Shown here: in pieces, positions 1 through 9,063 of the stretch | How positions within the stretch are numbered: position 1 is the stretch's first letter | Layout: each line of letters opens with the position of its first letter | NCBI RefSeq assembly: GCF_019800885.1 | Contig: NZ_JAHVKE010000002.1 | Span: 620,001 to 684,000 of the forward strand | Origin: Maritalea mobilis | Lineage (GTDB): Bacteria; Pseudomonadota; Alphaproteobacteria; Rhodobacterales; Rhodobacteraceae | DNA length: 64,000 nucleotides | Direction: 5' to 3' | The notes under the pieces: generated by a model | Seen by the model: only the letters and a program-made list of their open reading frames with translations | Databases searched by the model: none | Told to the model about the DNA's origin: nothing | Made by a program: the position numbers and the translations under genes

Positions 1-2049
1 ACGGGCCCGCGCGATGTGACGGTGGTCGCCCATGGCCTCGACCCCGCGGGCATCCCCCGTGACCTGGCACGCGAGACGGTCACGTTCGAGGGCGGTGCGA
101 TGGAGACCGACGCGGTGTTCGACCTGCCGCCGGAATTGCGCAACCGCATCACGCGGTTCGAAGTGGCGGGCGAACGTTCGGCCGGGGCCGTGGCCCTGGC
201 CGATGACGGTCTGCAACGCCGCGAGGTCGCCCTGATCGCGGCAGGTGGCGAGGACGAGGGGCAAGCGCTCCTGTCGCCCTTGCACTACCTGCGCCAAGCC
301 CTCGCCCCGACGGCGGACCTGATGGAAGGCACTTTGTCGGACATGCTGCTGGCCAGCCCCGATGTCATGATCCTTGCGGATGTCGCAACGATCTCGGCGG
401 ATGTGGAAGAGGCCCTGATCGCCTGGGTCGAGAACGGCGGCTTGCTCCTGCGCTTTGCCGGACCGCGGATCGCGGCCTCGGACCTCGCGCGGGAGGAAGT
501 CGGGCCGCTGATGCCCGTGCGATTGCGTGCGGGGGGGCGCACCGTTGGCGGCGCGATGTCGTGGGGGGAGCCCAAGGCGTTGCGGCCGTTCGACGAAACC
601 TCGCCCTTTTACGGCCTGACCATCCCCGAGGATGTGCGCGTCTCTTCGCAGGTCATGGCACAGCCCGATCCGACCCTGTCGGAGCGCACCATTGCCTCGC
701 TCTCGGATGGTACGCCGCTGGTCACGCGCGCCGCACTGGGGCAGGGCAGCGTGGTCCTGTTCCACGTCACAGCGAATGCGGAATGGTCGACCTTGCCGCT
801 GTCCGGCCTGTTCGTGCAGATGCTGGAGCGTTTGGCGGTGTCCACCCGCCCCGCGGTGCCGGATGCGGCGGACCTCGAAGGCACGACCTGGGTGCCGGAA
901 GAGGTGCTCGATGGCTTCGGCATCCTGCGCGATGCAGGGACCCGGCCCGGCGTGGCCGGAGAGGACCTCGCTGATGCGCCTCTGACCGCCAACCTTCTGC
1001 CGGGGCTTTATTCTGACGGAGAGCGCCGGATCGCGCGCAACGTCATCACCGACGGCATGACGCTGCGTGCTGCCTCATGGCCCGCGCGCATCCCGGTCGA
1101 GGGGATGACGATGATTGCCCCGACCGACCTGATGGCGGCGTTCCTGACAGGGGCGTTGATCCTTCTCCTGATCGACGCGATCGCCGCCCTTTGGCTGGCG
1201 GGGCGGCTATCGGGCCTGTCGCGCGGCGCGGCCATCGTAGCGGCCTGCCTTCTGCTGGCCCCTGACGCGCAGGCGCAGGACCTGTCCATCGAGGACGAGT
1301 TGGCGCTTCTGGCGACGTCCGAAGTCACCCTCGCCTATGTCCTGACAGGGGATGCCGAATTGGACGAGGTCAGTCGCGCGGGCCTTACGGGCCTTTCGAA
1401 CGTGTTGTGGCAACGCACCTCGGTGGAACCGGCCGCGCCCATGGGGGTCGACCTGGAAAGCGATGTGCTGACCTTTTTCCCGATGCTCTACTGGCCGGTA
1501 TCGGTCGATCAGCCGCTTCCCTCGCCCGAGGCCTACCGACGGCTGAACGACTACCTGCGCGGGGGCGGAATGATCGTCTTCGACACGCGCGACGCGCATA
1601 TCGGCGGCTTCGGGTCGGGCACGCCCGAGGGGCGGCATCTGCGTGCGCTGGCCGCGCCGCTAGATATTCCGCCGCTGGAGCCGATCCCCGAGGATCATGT
1701 TCTGACGCGCACCTTCTACCTGCTTCAGCATTTCCCGGGCCGCCACACGAGCCCCGATGTCTGGGTCGAGGCCGCGCCGCCCGATGCCGAACAGATAGAG
1801 GGCATGCCGTTTCGCAACCTCAACGATGGCGTGACGCCGGTGCTGATCGGCGGCAACGATTGGGCCGCGGCCTGGGCGGTGAATGACATGGGCCGTCCCA
1901 TGTTCCCGGTCGGGCGGGGCATGACGGGCGATCGCCAGCGCGAGATTGCCTACCGCTTCGGTGTGAACCTCGTGATGCATGTGCTGTCGGGCAACTACAA
2001 ATCCGACCAGGTGCATGTGCCCGCACTTCTTGACCGGTTGGGGCAGTAA
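1..2049 (+). CDS. DUF4159 domain membrane protein (5' end outside window)
   Basis: The reading frame is open from base 1, so the true start lies upstream; the first in-frame start seen is a GTG at 16. About 680 residues are visible. The first half is an extracytoplasmic region with a glutamine-amidotransferase-like fold suggested by the 'ENGGLLLRFAGPR' stretch. A membrane segment follows at about residues 370-395, then a second hydrophobic stretch resembling a signal sequence ending in 'DAQAQ'. The last 220 residues match the DUF4159 type, with 'LTFFPMLYWPVS' and 'YLRGGGMIVFDTRDAH'. Proteins of this kind usually sit downstream of MoxR ATPase and DUF58 genes, a cluster thought to act in cell-envelope or protein maturation; those partners would lie to the left. 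The next gene starts 2 bases after the stop, so the two are surely co-transcribed. Exact function unknown. Confidence 0.85.
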   Translation, partial: TGPRDVTVVAHGLDPAGIPRDLARETVTFEGGAMETDAVFDLPPELRNRITRFEVAGERSAGAVALADDGLQRREVALIAAGGEDEGQALLSPLHYLRQALAPTADLMEGTLSDMLLASPDVMILADVATISADVEEALIAWVENGGLLLRFAGPRIAASDLAREEVGPLMPVRLRAGGRTVGGAMSWGEPKALRPFDETSPFYGLTIPEDVRVSSQVMAQPDPTLSERTIASLSDGTPLVTRAALGQGSVVLFHVTANAEWSTLPLSGLFVQMLERLAVSTRPAVPDAADLEGTTWVPEEVLDGFGILRDAGTRPGVAGEDLADAPLTANLLPGLYSDGERRIARNVITDGMTLRAASWPARIPVEGMTMIAPTDLMAAFLTGALILLLIDAIAALWLAGRLSGLSRGAAIVAACLLLAPDAQAQDLSIEDELALLATSEVTLAYVLTGDAELDEVSRAGLTGLSNVLWQRTSVEPAAPMGVDLESDVLTFFPMLYWPVSVDQPLPSPEAYRRLNDYLRGGGMIVFDTRDAHIGGFGSGTPEGRHLRALAAPLDIPPLEPIPEDHVLTRTFYLLQHFPGRHTSPDVWVEAAPPDAEQIEGMPFRNLNDGVTPVLIGGNDWAAAWAVNDMGRPMFPVGRGMTGDRQREIAYRFGVNLVMHVLSGNYKSDQVHVPALLDRLGQ

Positions 2050-2051
2050 GC

Positions 2052-4124
2052 ATGGATTTCGCACGCCAAGTCCTGATCGACCCGCTTTTGCCGATGCCGG
2101 TGCTTTATGCGCTCGGGGGGGCGGTGCTGTTGGTCGTGGCCCTGTCCGTCTGGCGGGGGCTTTCCGGCTGGCCCTATCGCCTGCTGGCCGGGGCGGCGCT
2201 GCTGGCGGCGCTTCTCAACCCGTCGCTGCAATCGGAAGACCGCGAACCGCTCTCTGACATCGTGCTGGTCGTGATCGACCAATCGGCAAGCCAGCGCCTG
2301 TCGGACCGCGAAACCCAGACCGCCGAGGCGCTTGAGGGGCTGGAACGCGAAGTGGCCGGTCTGGGGATGGAACTGCGCGTCTCATCCGTGGGGGATGCCG
2401 CGGACAATGCCGGCACGCTTCTGATGGCCGAACTCAGCCGCATGATGGCAGAGGAGCCGCGCGCGCGCATCGCCGGGGCCATCCTGCTGACGGATGGGCA
2501 GCTCCACGATGCCGATTTGGTGCCCGACATGCCCGCCCCGATCCACGCCCTGCTGACGGGGCGCGAAGGGGATTGGGACCGGCGCCTCGTCATCGAAACG
2601 GCCCCGGCCTTCGCCATCATCGACGAGGAATTCACCCTGCGCCTGCGGATCGAGGATCAGGGCGCGGTGCCTGCCGAGCTTGCCGGCCGCTCCGAGATCG
2701 AGATCGCCATCGATGGCGGTGAACCGCAAAGCTACCTGGTGCCGGTTGGTGAAACGCTGGAACTGCCCCTGACGCTGGACCATGCCGGGCAAAACGTCGT
2801 GCAGTTCACGGTGCCCGAGGCCGAGGGCGAGTTGACGGACCGCAACAACGCCGCCGTGGTGCAAATCAACGGCATCCGCGACCGGCTGCGCGTCCTGCTG
2901 GTTTCGGGCGAGCCGCATCCCGGCCAGCGGACGTGGCGCAATCTCCTGAAGTCGGACCCGGCTGTGGACCTTGTTCATTTCACCATTCTGCGCCCGCCCG
3001 ACAAGCAGGACGGTGTTCCGGTATCGGAACTCTCGCTGATCGCCTTCCCCACGCGGGAGCTGTTCATGGAGGCGGTGGACGAGTTCGACCTGATCATCTT
3101 CGACCGCTACCAGCGGCGCGGCATCCTGCCGATGCTCTATATCGACAATATCCGGCGCTACGTCGAAGACGGCGGGGCGCTCCTGCTGGCGGCGGGGCCG
3201 GACTTTGCCTCTGCGGCCTCCCTCTACCGAACGCCTCTGGCCGATATCCTGCCGGGCGAGCCGACGGCACGCGTGATCTCTGCCCCGTTCCTGCCTGAGA
3301 TTTCCGAGCTGGGGCAGCGTCATCCGGTGACAGCGGGGCTGGAGGCCGAGCACACGCCGCTGCCCGATAGCGAGGCGCCTTGGGGGCGTTGGTTCCGCCA
3401 GATCGAGTTGCAGGAACGTGGTGGACAGACGGTGATGATCGGGGCCGAGGGCGCGCCGCTTCTGATGCTGGACCGCGTCGGCGAAGGCCGCGTGGCCGAG
3501 CTTGCCTCGGACAATGCCTGGCTCTGGGATCGCGGCTACGAGGGGGGCGGTCCACAGCTGGAACTGCTGCGCCGGCTGGCCCACTGGATGATGGGCGAGC
3601 CTGACCTCGAGGAAGAGGCGCTGGTGGCCGAGGCCGACGGTCAGACCATCACCATCACGCGGCGGACCCTCGCCAACGCGGTGGGCGAGGTGATCGTGAC
3701 GGCGCCCGATGGCAGCGAAGAGGTCGTGGTGCTGGAGGAAACTGCTCCGGGCCGATTCACCGCCGAGATCGAGGGGGCTGAGCAGGGGCTCTATCGCCTG
3801 ACCGACGGCCTTCTGGACACGGTCATCGCGCTTGGCCCCGCGGCCCCGCGCGAATTCGAAGAGACCATTGCCTCAGGCGATCGCCTGACCGAGGTGGTCA
3901 CGCCCCTGTCCGGCGGTATCCTGCGGCTTGAAGACGGTCTGCCCGACCTGCGCCGGGTCTCCGAGGGGCGCAACGCCTCGGGCCGGGGGTGGATCGGGCT
4001 GACAACCCGCGAGGCTTACTTGACGACGGATATCACGGTCACGCCGCTTATCTCTGCATGGCTCTTCCTGCTGATCGCGGCGGGCCTGATGCTGGCGGGG
4101 TGGCTGCGCGAAGGGCGTCAGTAG
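2052..4124 (+). CDS. large membrane protein of the MoxR/DUF58/DUF4159 cluster
   Basis: 690 residues. Two membrane helices lie near the N-terminus (about residues 15-35 and 40-58). A long extracytoplasmic region begins with a von Willebrand A-like strand, 'IVLVVIDQSASQRLSD', in which the metal-site DxSxS pattern is partly kept. A middle part resembles class I glutamine-amidotransferase-like domains ('VEDGGALLLAAGPDF'). A final membrane helix sits near residues 668-685. Rhodobacterales carry such proteins directly after the DUF4159 gene, as here with a 2-base gap. It probably forms a membrane complex with that protein and a MoxR ATPase. The C-terminal 77 bases overlap the 3' end of the convergent gene. 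No catalytic role can be assigned. Confidence 0.85.
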   Translation: MDFARQVLIDPLLPMPVLYALGGAVLLVVALSVWRGLSGWPYRLLAGAALLAALLNPSLQSEDREPLSDIVLVVIDQSASQRLSDRETQTAEALEGLEREVAGLGMELRVSSVGDAADNAGTLLMAELSRMMAEEPRARIAGAILLTDGQLHDADLVPDMPAPIHALLTGREGDWDRRLVIETAPAFAIIDEEFTLRLRIEDQGAVPAELAGRSEIEIAIDGGEPQSYLVPVGETLELPLTLDHAGQNVVQFTVPEAEGELTDRNNAAVVQINGIRDRLRVLLVSGEPHPGQRTWRNLLKSDPAVDLVHFTILRPPDKQDGVPVSELSLIAFPTRELFMEAVDEFDLIIFDRYQRRGILPMLYIDNIRRYVEDGGALLLAAGPDFASAASLYRTPLADILPGEPTARVISAPFLPEISELGQRHPVTAGLEAEHTPLPDSEAPWGRWFRQIELQERGGQTVMIGAEGAPLLMLDRVGEGRVAELASDNAWLWDRGYEGGGPQLELLRRLAHWMMGEPDLEEEALVAEADGQTITITRRTLANAVGEVIVTAPDGSEEVVVLEETAPGRFTAEIEGAEQGLYRLTDGLLDTVIALGPAAPREFEETIASGDRLTEVVTPLSGGILRLEDGLPDLRRVSEGRNASGRGWIGLTTREAYLTTDITVTPLISAWLFLLIAAGLMLAGWLREGRQ

Positions 4125-4485
4125 CGGGTCCATCCAAAAGGACCGGGCCAAAACTGGCCCTGTCCCATCCTTCGACCGTCGTGCGGGCGCGGATCATGAC
4201 CTCGGTCACCTCCGCCGGGATCGCGACGCCCGACAGGGATCGTGTGAAGGGCTGTTCCTCGACATGCGGGTGGAGCAACTCGCGGGTGCCTAGAACCTCA
4301 CCCGCGAGGGTCTCGATCCGCCAGCCATCGGCGTAATCATCCCAACCCGTGTCGCCATGGCGCAGCGTGACCGCGAAGCGCCAGCCGGTTTCGCCGCGCT
4401 CGGCCATGACATCGATGATTGCGGCAGGGTCAGCCTTTGCGGCCGTTGCAGAGAGGACGAGGCTGAGCATAAAGGCGCGGAACAT
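4048..4485 (-). CDS. small secreted protein, function unknown
   Basis: 145 residues with a short signal peptide ('MFRAFMLSLVLSATAAKADP', likely cleaved after AKA). The body has a beta-rich look with alternating charged and aromatic residues ('GWRFAVTLRHGDTGWDDYADGW'). No cysteine pair, lipobox or catalytic motif is visible. The stop codon lies 77 bases inside the convergent upstream membrane-protein gene, an unusual but possible tail-to-tail overlap. The codon bias of the non-overlapping part fits a real gene. I do not recognise a named family. Confidence 0.7.
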   Translation of the reverse strand: MFRAFMLSLVLSATAAKADPAAIIDVMAERGETGWRFAVTLRHGDTGWDDYADGWRIETLAGEVLGTRELLHPHVEEQPFTRSLSGVAIPAEVTEVMIRARTTVEGWDRASFGPVLLDGPATDALRAATPPASGPPRSAGRAMQR

Positions 4486-4521
4486 GGGCGAACCCTAGCA
4501 CGTCGCCCTCAGCCGCCCGGA

Positions 4522-4932
4522 TCAAAACGGCTTGAACACCACGAGGTAGAGCACGACGATCACGGCCAGAACGCTGATCTCGTTGAAAACACGCAGGTAG
4601 AAATCGCTTTCGTCGAATTCACCCCGGCGCGCGCGCAGCACCAACCGCCCGGTCCAGCCGTAATGCACCGCCAGCGCCGTCACGAGCCCCAGTTTCACCC
4701 AGGCCCAGGTCGGAAAGCCCCACCACCAGAACAGGTAGAGGCCCGACAGAATCGCGATGACGCCAAGGCCGAGCGAAAAGCGGTAGATGCGTATTGTCAG
4801 GTCGCCCGTGGGCCCGAACTCACCCAGCTTCGCATACTCGCGTTTCCAGTAAATCAGGGCGCGCGGCACCGCGAAGATGCCGGTCATCCACCCGAGAACG
4901 CACAACAAATGCAGAACTTTGATCCATTCCAT
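4522..4932 (-). CDS. HemJ/CopD-like integral membrane protein
   Basis: 136 residues from the ATG at 4932; a TTG 12 codons upstream is in frame, but the ATG gives the usual family start 'MEWIKVLHLLCVLGW'. Four hydrophobic helices, with an early conserved His (residue 8) and the ending 'LRVFNEISVLAVIVVLYLVVF' then KPF. This layout matches UPF0093/HemJ, the oxygen-independent protoporphyrinogen IX oxidase family, whose members bind heme through that His. Automatic annotation often calls these CopD family. Many Rhodobacterales carry more than one HemJ-like paralogue, so a role in heme synthesis is likely but not certain. It stands alone, divergent from glcD. Confidence 0.75.
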   Translation of the reverse strand: MEWIKVLHLLCVLGWMTGIFAVPRALIYWKREYAKLGEFGPTGDLTIRIYRFSLGLGVIAILSGLYLFWWWGFPTWAWVKLGLVTALAVHYGWTGRLVLRARRGEFDESDFYLRVFNEISVLAVIVVLYLVVFKPF

Positions 4933-5012
4933 GCCGTCACCAGTGACGCCGGGCGGCCCGATCTGCAAGATGCGAGAATGTCCCAGGGTGATTTTCGTTG
5001 CCTTGAGGCGTT

Positions 5013-5035
5013 ATTGGTTATATTTCTTTACCAAT
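5013..5035. promoter_or_regulatory. possible operator upstream of glcD
   Basis: An inverted repeat, ATTGGT at 5013-5018 and ACCAAT at 5030-5035, sits in an AT-rich island about 30 bases before the glcD start. Half-sites of the TGGT/ACCA kind are typical of FadR-subfamily GntR regulators such as GlcC or PdhR, but the 11-base spacer is longer than theirs. It may simply overlap the promoter. Confidence 0.3.
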
Positions 5036-5063
5036 TCCTAGGCGACACGGAGGAGGACCGCCC

Positions 5064-6503
5064 ATGGAGATGCCTGCACCCGATACCGACATCCTGTCCC
5101 GCAAGGACCGGATCGTGCAGAGATTGCAAACAGTTTTGCCGAAGACAGCGGTCATCCATGACGATGTCGAGACGCGCGCCTATGAATGCGACGCGCTGAC
5201 GGCCTACAAATGCCCACCCCTCGCGGCGGTTCTGCCCTCTACGACCGAGGAAGTGGCCGCCGTTCTGAAGATCTGCCACGGGGAAGGCGTGCCCGTTGTG
5301 CCCCGTGGGGCAGGGACCTCGCTGGCCGGGGGGGCGCTGCCCACGGCTGATAGCGTGATCCTGGGCGTGGCCCGCATGAACCGCGTGCTGGAGGTCGATT
5401 ACGACAACCGCTTCATCCGCGTTCAATCGGGCCGCACCAACTTGAGCGTGACCGGTGCGGTGGAGCAGGAAGACTTCTTCTACGCGCCCGACCCCTCCAG
5501 CCAGTTGGCCTGCGCGATCGCGGGCAACATTGCGATGAATTCCGGCGGGGCGCATTGCCTGAAATACGGCGTGACGACGAATAACCTTTTGGGCGTGACC
5601 ATGGTCACGATGGAGGGCGAGATCCTCGAGATCGGGGGCGCGCATCTGGACGCGGCGGGCTACGATCTGCTGGGGCTGATCTGTGGCTCTGAGGGGCAGT
5701 TGGGCGTCGTGACCGAGGCGACGCTGCGCATCCTGCGCAAGCCCGAGGGCGCCCGGCCTGTGCTGATCGGCTATGACAGCAACGAGGTCGCGGGCGAATG
5801 CGTCAGCGACATCATCAAGGCGGGCGTGCTGCCGGTGGCCATCGAGTTCATGGACCGGCCCTGCATCCGCGCGACCGAGGCATTCGCCAAGGCGGGCTAT
5901 CCCGATTGCGAGGCGCTGCTGATCGTCGAGGTCGAAGGATCCGAGGCCGAGATCGCCGAGCAGCTTGGCGTCATCACGCAGATCGCGCGGCGTCACAACC
6001 CGGTTGAGTTGCGCGAGGCGCAATCGGCGGACGAGGCGGCGCGCATCTGGCTGGGCCGGAAATCGGCCTTCGGTGCGATGGGTAATATCAACGATTACAT
6101 GTGCCTTGACGGGACCATCCCGGTGTCGTCTCTGCCCTACGTCCTGAAGCGGATCGGCGAGATGTCCGAGGAATTCGGGCTGGACGTGGCCAACGTGTTC
6201 CATGCGGGCGACGGCAACATGCACCCGCTGATCCTGTTCGACGCGAACAAGCCGGGCGACCTGGAAACCTGCGAAGCCTTCGGCGCCGAGATCCTGAAGC
6301 TCTGTGTCGAGGTGGGCGGCTGCCTGACCGGCGAGCATGGCGTGGGGATCGAGAAGCGTGACCTGATGACGACCCAGTTCGCGCCCGATGACCTCGAGGT
6401 GCAGATGCGGGTGAAGGACGTTTTCGACGCCAAGTGGTTGCTGAACCCGGCCAAGGTGTTCCCGCTGTCGGTCTCTGCCGAACGCAGGGGTTTCGCCGCC
6501 TGA
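5064..6503 (+). CDS. glcD: glycolate oxidase subunit GlcD (FAD-linked)
   Basis: 479 residues. An FAD-binding PCMH domain fills the first half, with 'VVPRGAGTSLAGGALP' near residues 75-90 and the flavin-contacting 'LACAIAGNIAMNSGGAHC' near 150-168. A C-terminal FAD-linked oxidase domain carries 'NVFHAGDGNMHPLILFD' and 'CLTGEHGVGIEKR'. This is the catalytic subunit that oxidises glycolate (and often D-lactate) to glyoxylate and passes electrons to GlcF. A strong ribosome site, GGAGGAGG at 5049-5056, precedes the ATG. glcE and glcF follow in the same direction, so the three form one operon, feeding products of photorespiration-like or phytoplankton-derived glycolate into the cell. Confidence 0.95.
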   Translation: MEMPAPDTDILSRKDRIVQRLQTVLPKTAVIHDDVETRAYECDALTAYKCPPLAAVLPSTTEEVAAVLKICHGEGVPVVPRGAGTSLAGGALPTADSVILGVARMNRVLEVDYDNRFIRVQSGRTNLSVTGAVEQEDFFYAPDPSSQLACAIAGNIAMNSGGAHCLKYGVTTNNLLGVTMVTMEGEILEIGGAHLDAAGYDLLGLICGSEGQLGVVTEATLRILRKPEGARPVLIGYDSNEVAGECVSDIIKAGVLPVAIEFMDRPCIRATEAFAKAGYPDCEALLIVEVEGSEAEIAEQLGVITQIARRHNPVELREAQSADEAARIWLGRKSAFGAMGNINDYMCLDGTIPVSSLPYVLKRIGEMSEEFGLDVANVFHAGDGNMHPLILFDANKPGDLETCEAFGAEILKLCVEVGGCLTGEHGVGIEKRDLMTTQFAPDDLEVQMRVKDVFDAKWLLNPAKVFPLSVSAERRGFAA

Positions 6504-6542
6504 CGGCGGCGACCCGTGCGAGGGGGCTGTCTGCCCCCTCGC
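6493..6542 (+). repeat. two hairpins at the glcD/glcE junction
   Basis: An 8-bp perfect stem (6493-6500 with 6505-6512) has the glcD stop codon in its loop. It is followed by a 10-bp perfect stem (GCGAGGGGGC at 6518-6527 with 6533-6542). Neither has a following T-run, so they look like RNA-stability or REP-like elements rather than terminators. The segment after them supplies the AAGGAG ribosome site of glcE. Confidence 0.6.
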
Positions 6543-6582
6543 GCTCCCCCGAGAGTTTTCTTGCCAAGATGAAGGAGCGGGC

Positions 6583-7710
6583 GTGGTGCTGACCCCTGCC
6601 GACGAGAAGGAACTGAGCGAAATGGTGGCTGCCGCCAGCGGGCCTTTGAGGATCGCGGGGGGCGGGACCCGACCGATCGGACGGCACGTGGAGGGGGATA
6701 CGCTATCGGTTGCGCGCTTGTCCGGTGTCGAGCTTTACGAGCCGGGCGCGCTGACCCTTGTGGTTGGGGCAGGGACGCCGGTGGCTGAGGTTGAGCGTGT
6801 TCTGGGCGAAGAGAACCAGCGTCTGCCCTTCGAGCCGATGGATCACCGCGCGTTGCTGGGGACGGATGGCACGCCGACCATCGGCGGGGTCGTGGCCACC
6901 AATGCCTCTGGCCCGCGGCGCATCCAGGCAGGGGCCTGCCGCGACAGCTTGATCGGGGTGCGGTTCGTCGATGGGGCTGGCACGCGGCTGAAGAACGGGG
7001 GGCGGGTGATGAAGAACGTGACCGGCTATGACCTCGTGAAGCTGATGGCGGGAAGTCACGGCACGCTCGGCTTGCTGACGGAAGTGAGCTTCAAGGTCCT
7101 GCCCGCGCCCGCCGCCCAGGCCACGGTGTCGCTGCCAGGGCTCAGCCCGGCGCAGGCGGTGGAGGCGATGGCGGTGGCGCTTGGATCGCCCTACGAGGTG
7201 AGCGGGGCGGCGCATCTGCCGGATGCCGACGGCGGCCCGGTGACAGTGCTGCGGCTGGAGGGGTTTGCCGACAGCGTCGCCTATCGCAGTGGCAAGCTGG
7301 GCGACGCGTTGAAGCGGTTCGGGGCAGCCCATGTCGAGACCGGCAGCGCCGAGGTTGCGGCGACATGGCGCGCGATCCGCGATGTGGAGGCGTTCGCCGG
7401 GACGCCCGGGGATGTCTGGCGCCTGTCCGTCAAACCCTCGGATGGCGCGGAGATCGCCGAGCGCACCAGCGGCAAGGTGATGTTCGACTGGGGCGGAGGC
7501 TTGATCTGGGTGCTGGTGCCCGAGGGCACCGACCTGCGCGGTCGGCTCGGCGCCTTCGATGGCCACGCGACGCTGGTCCGGGCCAGCGTGGAGACGCGCG
7601 CTAAGCTTCCGGTCTTTCAACCCGAACCGGAGCCGCTGGCGCGGCTGTCGCGGGGGTTGCGGGAAAAATTCGATCCGCGGGGCATTCTGAACCCCGGTCT
7701 CATGGGGTAA
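6583..7710 (+). CDS. glcE: glycolate oxidase subunit GlcE (FAD-binding)
   Basis: 375 residues from a GTG with AAGGAG six bases upstream. It has only the FAD-binding half of the GlcD type: 'LRIAGGGTRPIGR' near the start, 'TIGGVVATNASGPRRI' near residue 100-115 and 'NVTGYDLVKLMAGSHGTLG' near 145-163. The C-terminus ends in 'REKFDPRGILNPGLMG', the usual GlcE tail. GlcE is an accessory flavin subunit needed for activity of the membrane-linked GlcDEF complex. The stop is 3 bases before glcF. Confidence 0.95.
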   Translation: MVLTPADEKELSEMVAAASGPLRIAGGGTRPIGRHVEGDTLSVARLSGVELYEPGALTLVVGAGTPVAEVERVLGEENQRLPFEPMDHRALLGTDGTPTIGGVVATNASGPRRIQAGACRDSLIGVRFVDGAGTRLKNGGRVMKNVTGYDLVKLMAGSHGTLGLLTEVSFKVLPAPAAQATVSLPGLSPAQAVEAMAVALGSPYEVSGAAHLPDADGGPVTVLRLEGFADSVAYRSGKLGDALKRFGAAHVETGSAEVAATWRAIRDVEAFAGTPGDVWRLSVKPSDGAEIAERTSGKVMFDWGGGLIWVLVPEGTDLRGRLGAFDGHATLVRASVETRAKLPVFQPEPEPLARLSRGLREKFDPRGILNPGLMG

Positions 7711-7713
7711 GCG

Positions 7714-9042
7714 ATGCAGACGACATTTACACCCGAGCAGTTGAAAGATGCGGCGACCGCGCGCTCGAACGAGATCTTGCGCACCTGCGTGCATTGCGGG
7801 TTCTGCACCGCGACCTGCCCGACCTACCAGGTCCTGGGCGACGAGCTCGATAGCCCGCGCGGGCGGATCTATCTGATCAAGGACATGCTGGAATCCGGGC
7901 GGCCCGCGGATGAGAAAACCGTCAAGCATATCGACCGCTGCCTGTCCTGCCTTGCCTGCATGACGACCTGCCCCTCGGGGGTGCATTACATGCATCTTGT
8001 CGATCACGCGCGGGAGTATATCGAGCAGACCTACAAGCGCCCTTTCATGGATCGCGCGCTGCGTTGGGTGCTGGCACGGATCATTCCGTATCCGGGGCGG
8101 TTCCGTCTGGCGCTGCTCGGGGCCAAGATCGGGCGGCCTTTCGCGTTCCTGATGCCAGATGCGCGGCTGAAGGCGATGTTGGAGATGGCGCCCAAGCAGA
8201 TCCCGCCGGTCAGCCGCAACGACGATGCGCAGGTCTTTCCGGCGGTGGGCGAGCGGCGGATGCGGGTCGCCCTGATGACGGGATGCGCGCAGCGGGCGCT
8301 GAATACCGATATCAACGACGCCACGATCCGGCTGCTGACGCGGCTGGGGGCCGAGGTCGTGATCGCCGATGGCCAGGGCTGTTGCGGGGCGTTGACCCAT
8401 CACATGGGAAAATCCGACGAAAGCCATGCCTCGGCGGCGAAGAACATCCGCGCCTGGACGCGCGAGATGCAGGGCGAGGGGCTCGATGCCATCGTCATCA
8501 ACACCAGCGGTTGCGGCACGACGGTGAAGGATTACGGCCACATGTTCCGCGAGGACGCGTTGGCCGATGACGCCGCTGCGGTGGCTGGTATCGCGATGGA
8601 TGTCTCCGAGGTTCTGACGAAGCTGGGCCTGCCGGACGGGGCCGGTGTCGGCGGAGACACGCCCCTGAAGGTGGCCTATCACGCCGCCTGTTCCTTGCAG
8701 CATGGGCAGCAGATCAAGACGCTGCCGAAGGACCTGCTGAAGGCGGCGGGCTTCAAGGTCGTGGAGCCGGTGGACAGTCACCTGTGCTGTGGGTCTGCCG
8801 GGACCTACAACCTGATGCAGCCGGAGATCTCGAAGGAACTGAAGAAGCGCAAGGTCGAGACGCTGGAAATGACCAAGCCCGACCTGATCGCGGCAGGCAA
8901 TATCGGCTGCATGATGCAGATCGGTTCGGGCACCGAGGTTCCGATCGTCCACACGGTCGAGTTGCTGGATTGGGCGACGGGTGGCCCAAAGCCGCCTGCC
9001 TTGCAGCGCGAGGGGGCGGCCGAGGTGCCGATCCTGCGCTAG
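7714..9042 (+). CDS. glcF: glycolate oxidase iron-sulfur subunit GlcF
   Basis: 442 residues. Two ferredoxin-type 4Fe-4S motifs near the N-terminus ('CVHCGFCTATCPTY' near residue 26 and 'CLSCLACMTTCPSG' near 76) are followed by two CCG domains with 'GQGCCGALTHHMG' and 'SHLCCGSAGTYN'. It carries electrons from the GlcD flavin towards the membrane quinone pool. It ends the operon; no clear terminator follows, and the convergent gene stops 22 bases later. Confidence 0.95.
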   Translation: MQTTFTPEQLKDAATARSNEILRTCVHCGFCTATCPTYQVLGDELDSPRGRIYLIKDMLESGRPADEKTVKHIDRCLSCLACMTTCPSGVHYMHLVDHAREYIEQTYKRPFMDRALRWVLARIIPYPGRFRLALLGAKIGRPFAFLMPDARLKAMLEMAPKQIPPVSRNDDAQVFPAVGERRMRVALMTGCAQRALNTDINDATIRLLTRLGAEVVIADGQGCCGALTHHMGKSDESHASAAKNIRAWTREMQGEGLDAIVINTSGCGTTVKDYGHMFREDALADDAAAVAGIAMDVSEVLTKLGLPDGAGVGGDTPLKVAYHAACSLQHGQQIKTLPKDLLKAAGFKVVEPVDSHLCCGSAGTYNLMQPEISKELKKRKVETLEMTKPDLIAAGNIGCMMQIGSGTEVPIVHTVELLDWATGGPKPPALQREGAAEVPILR

Positions 9043-9063
9043 TTGTCCTATTTTGGCTGACGC

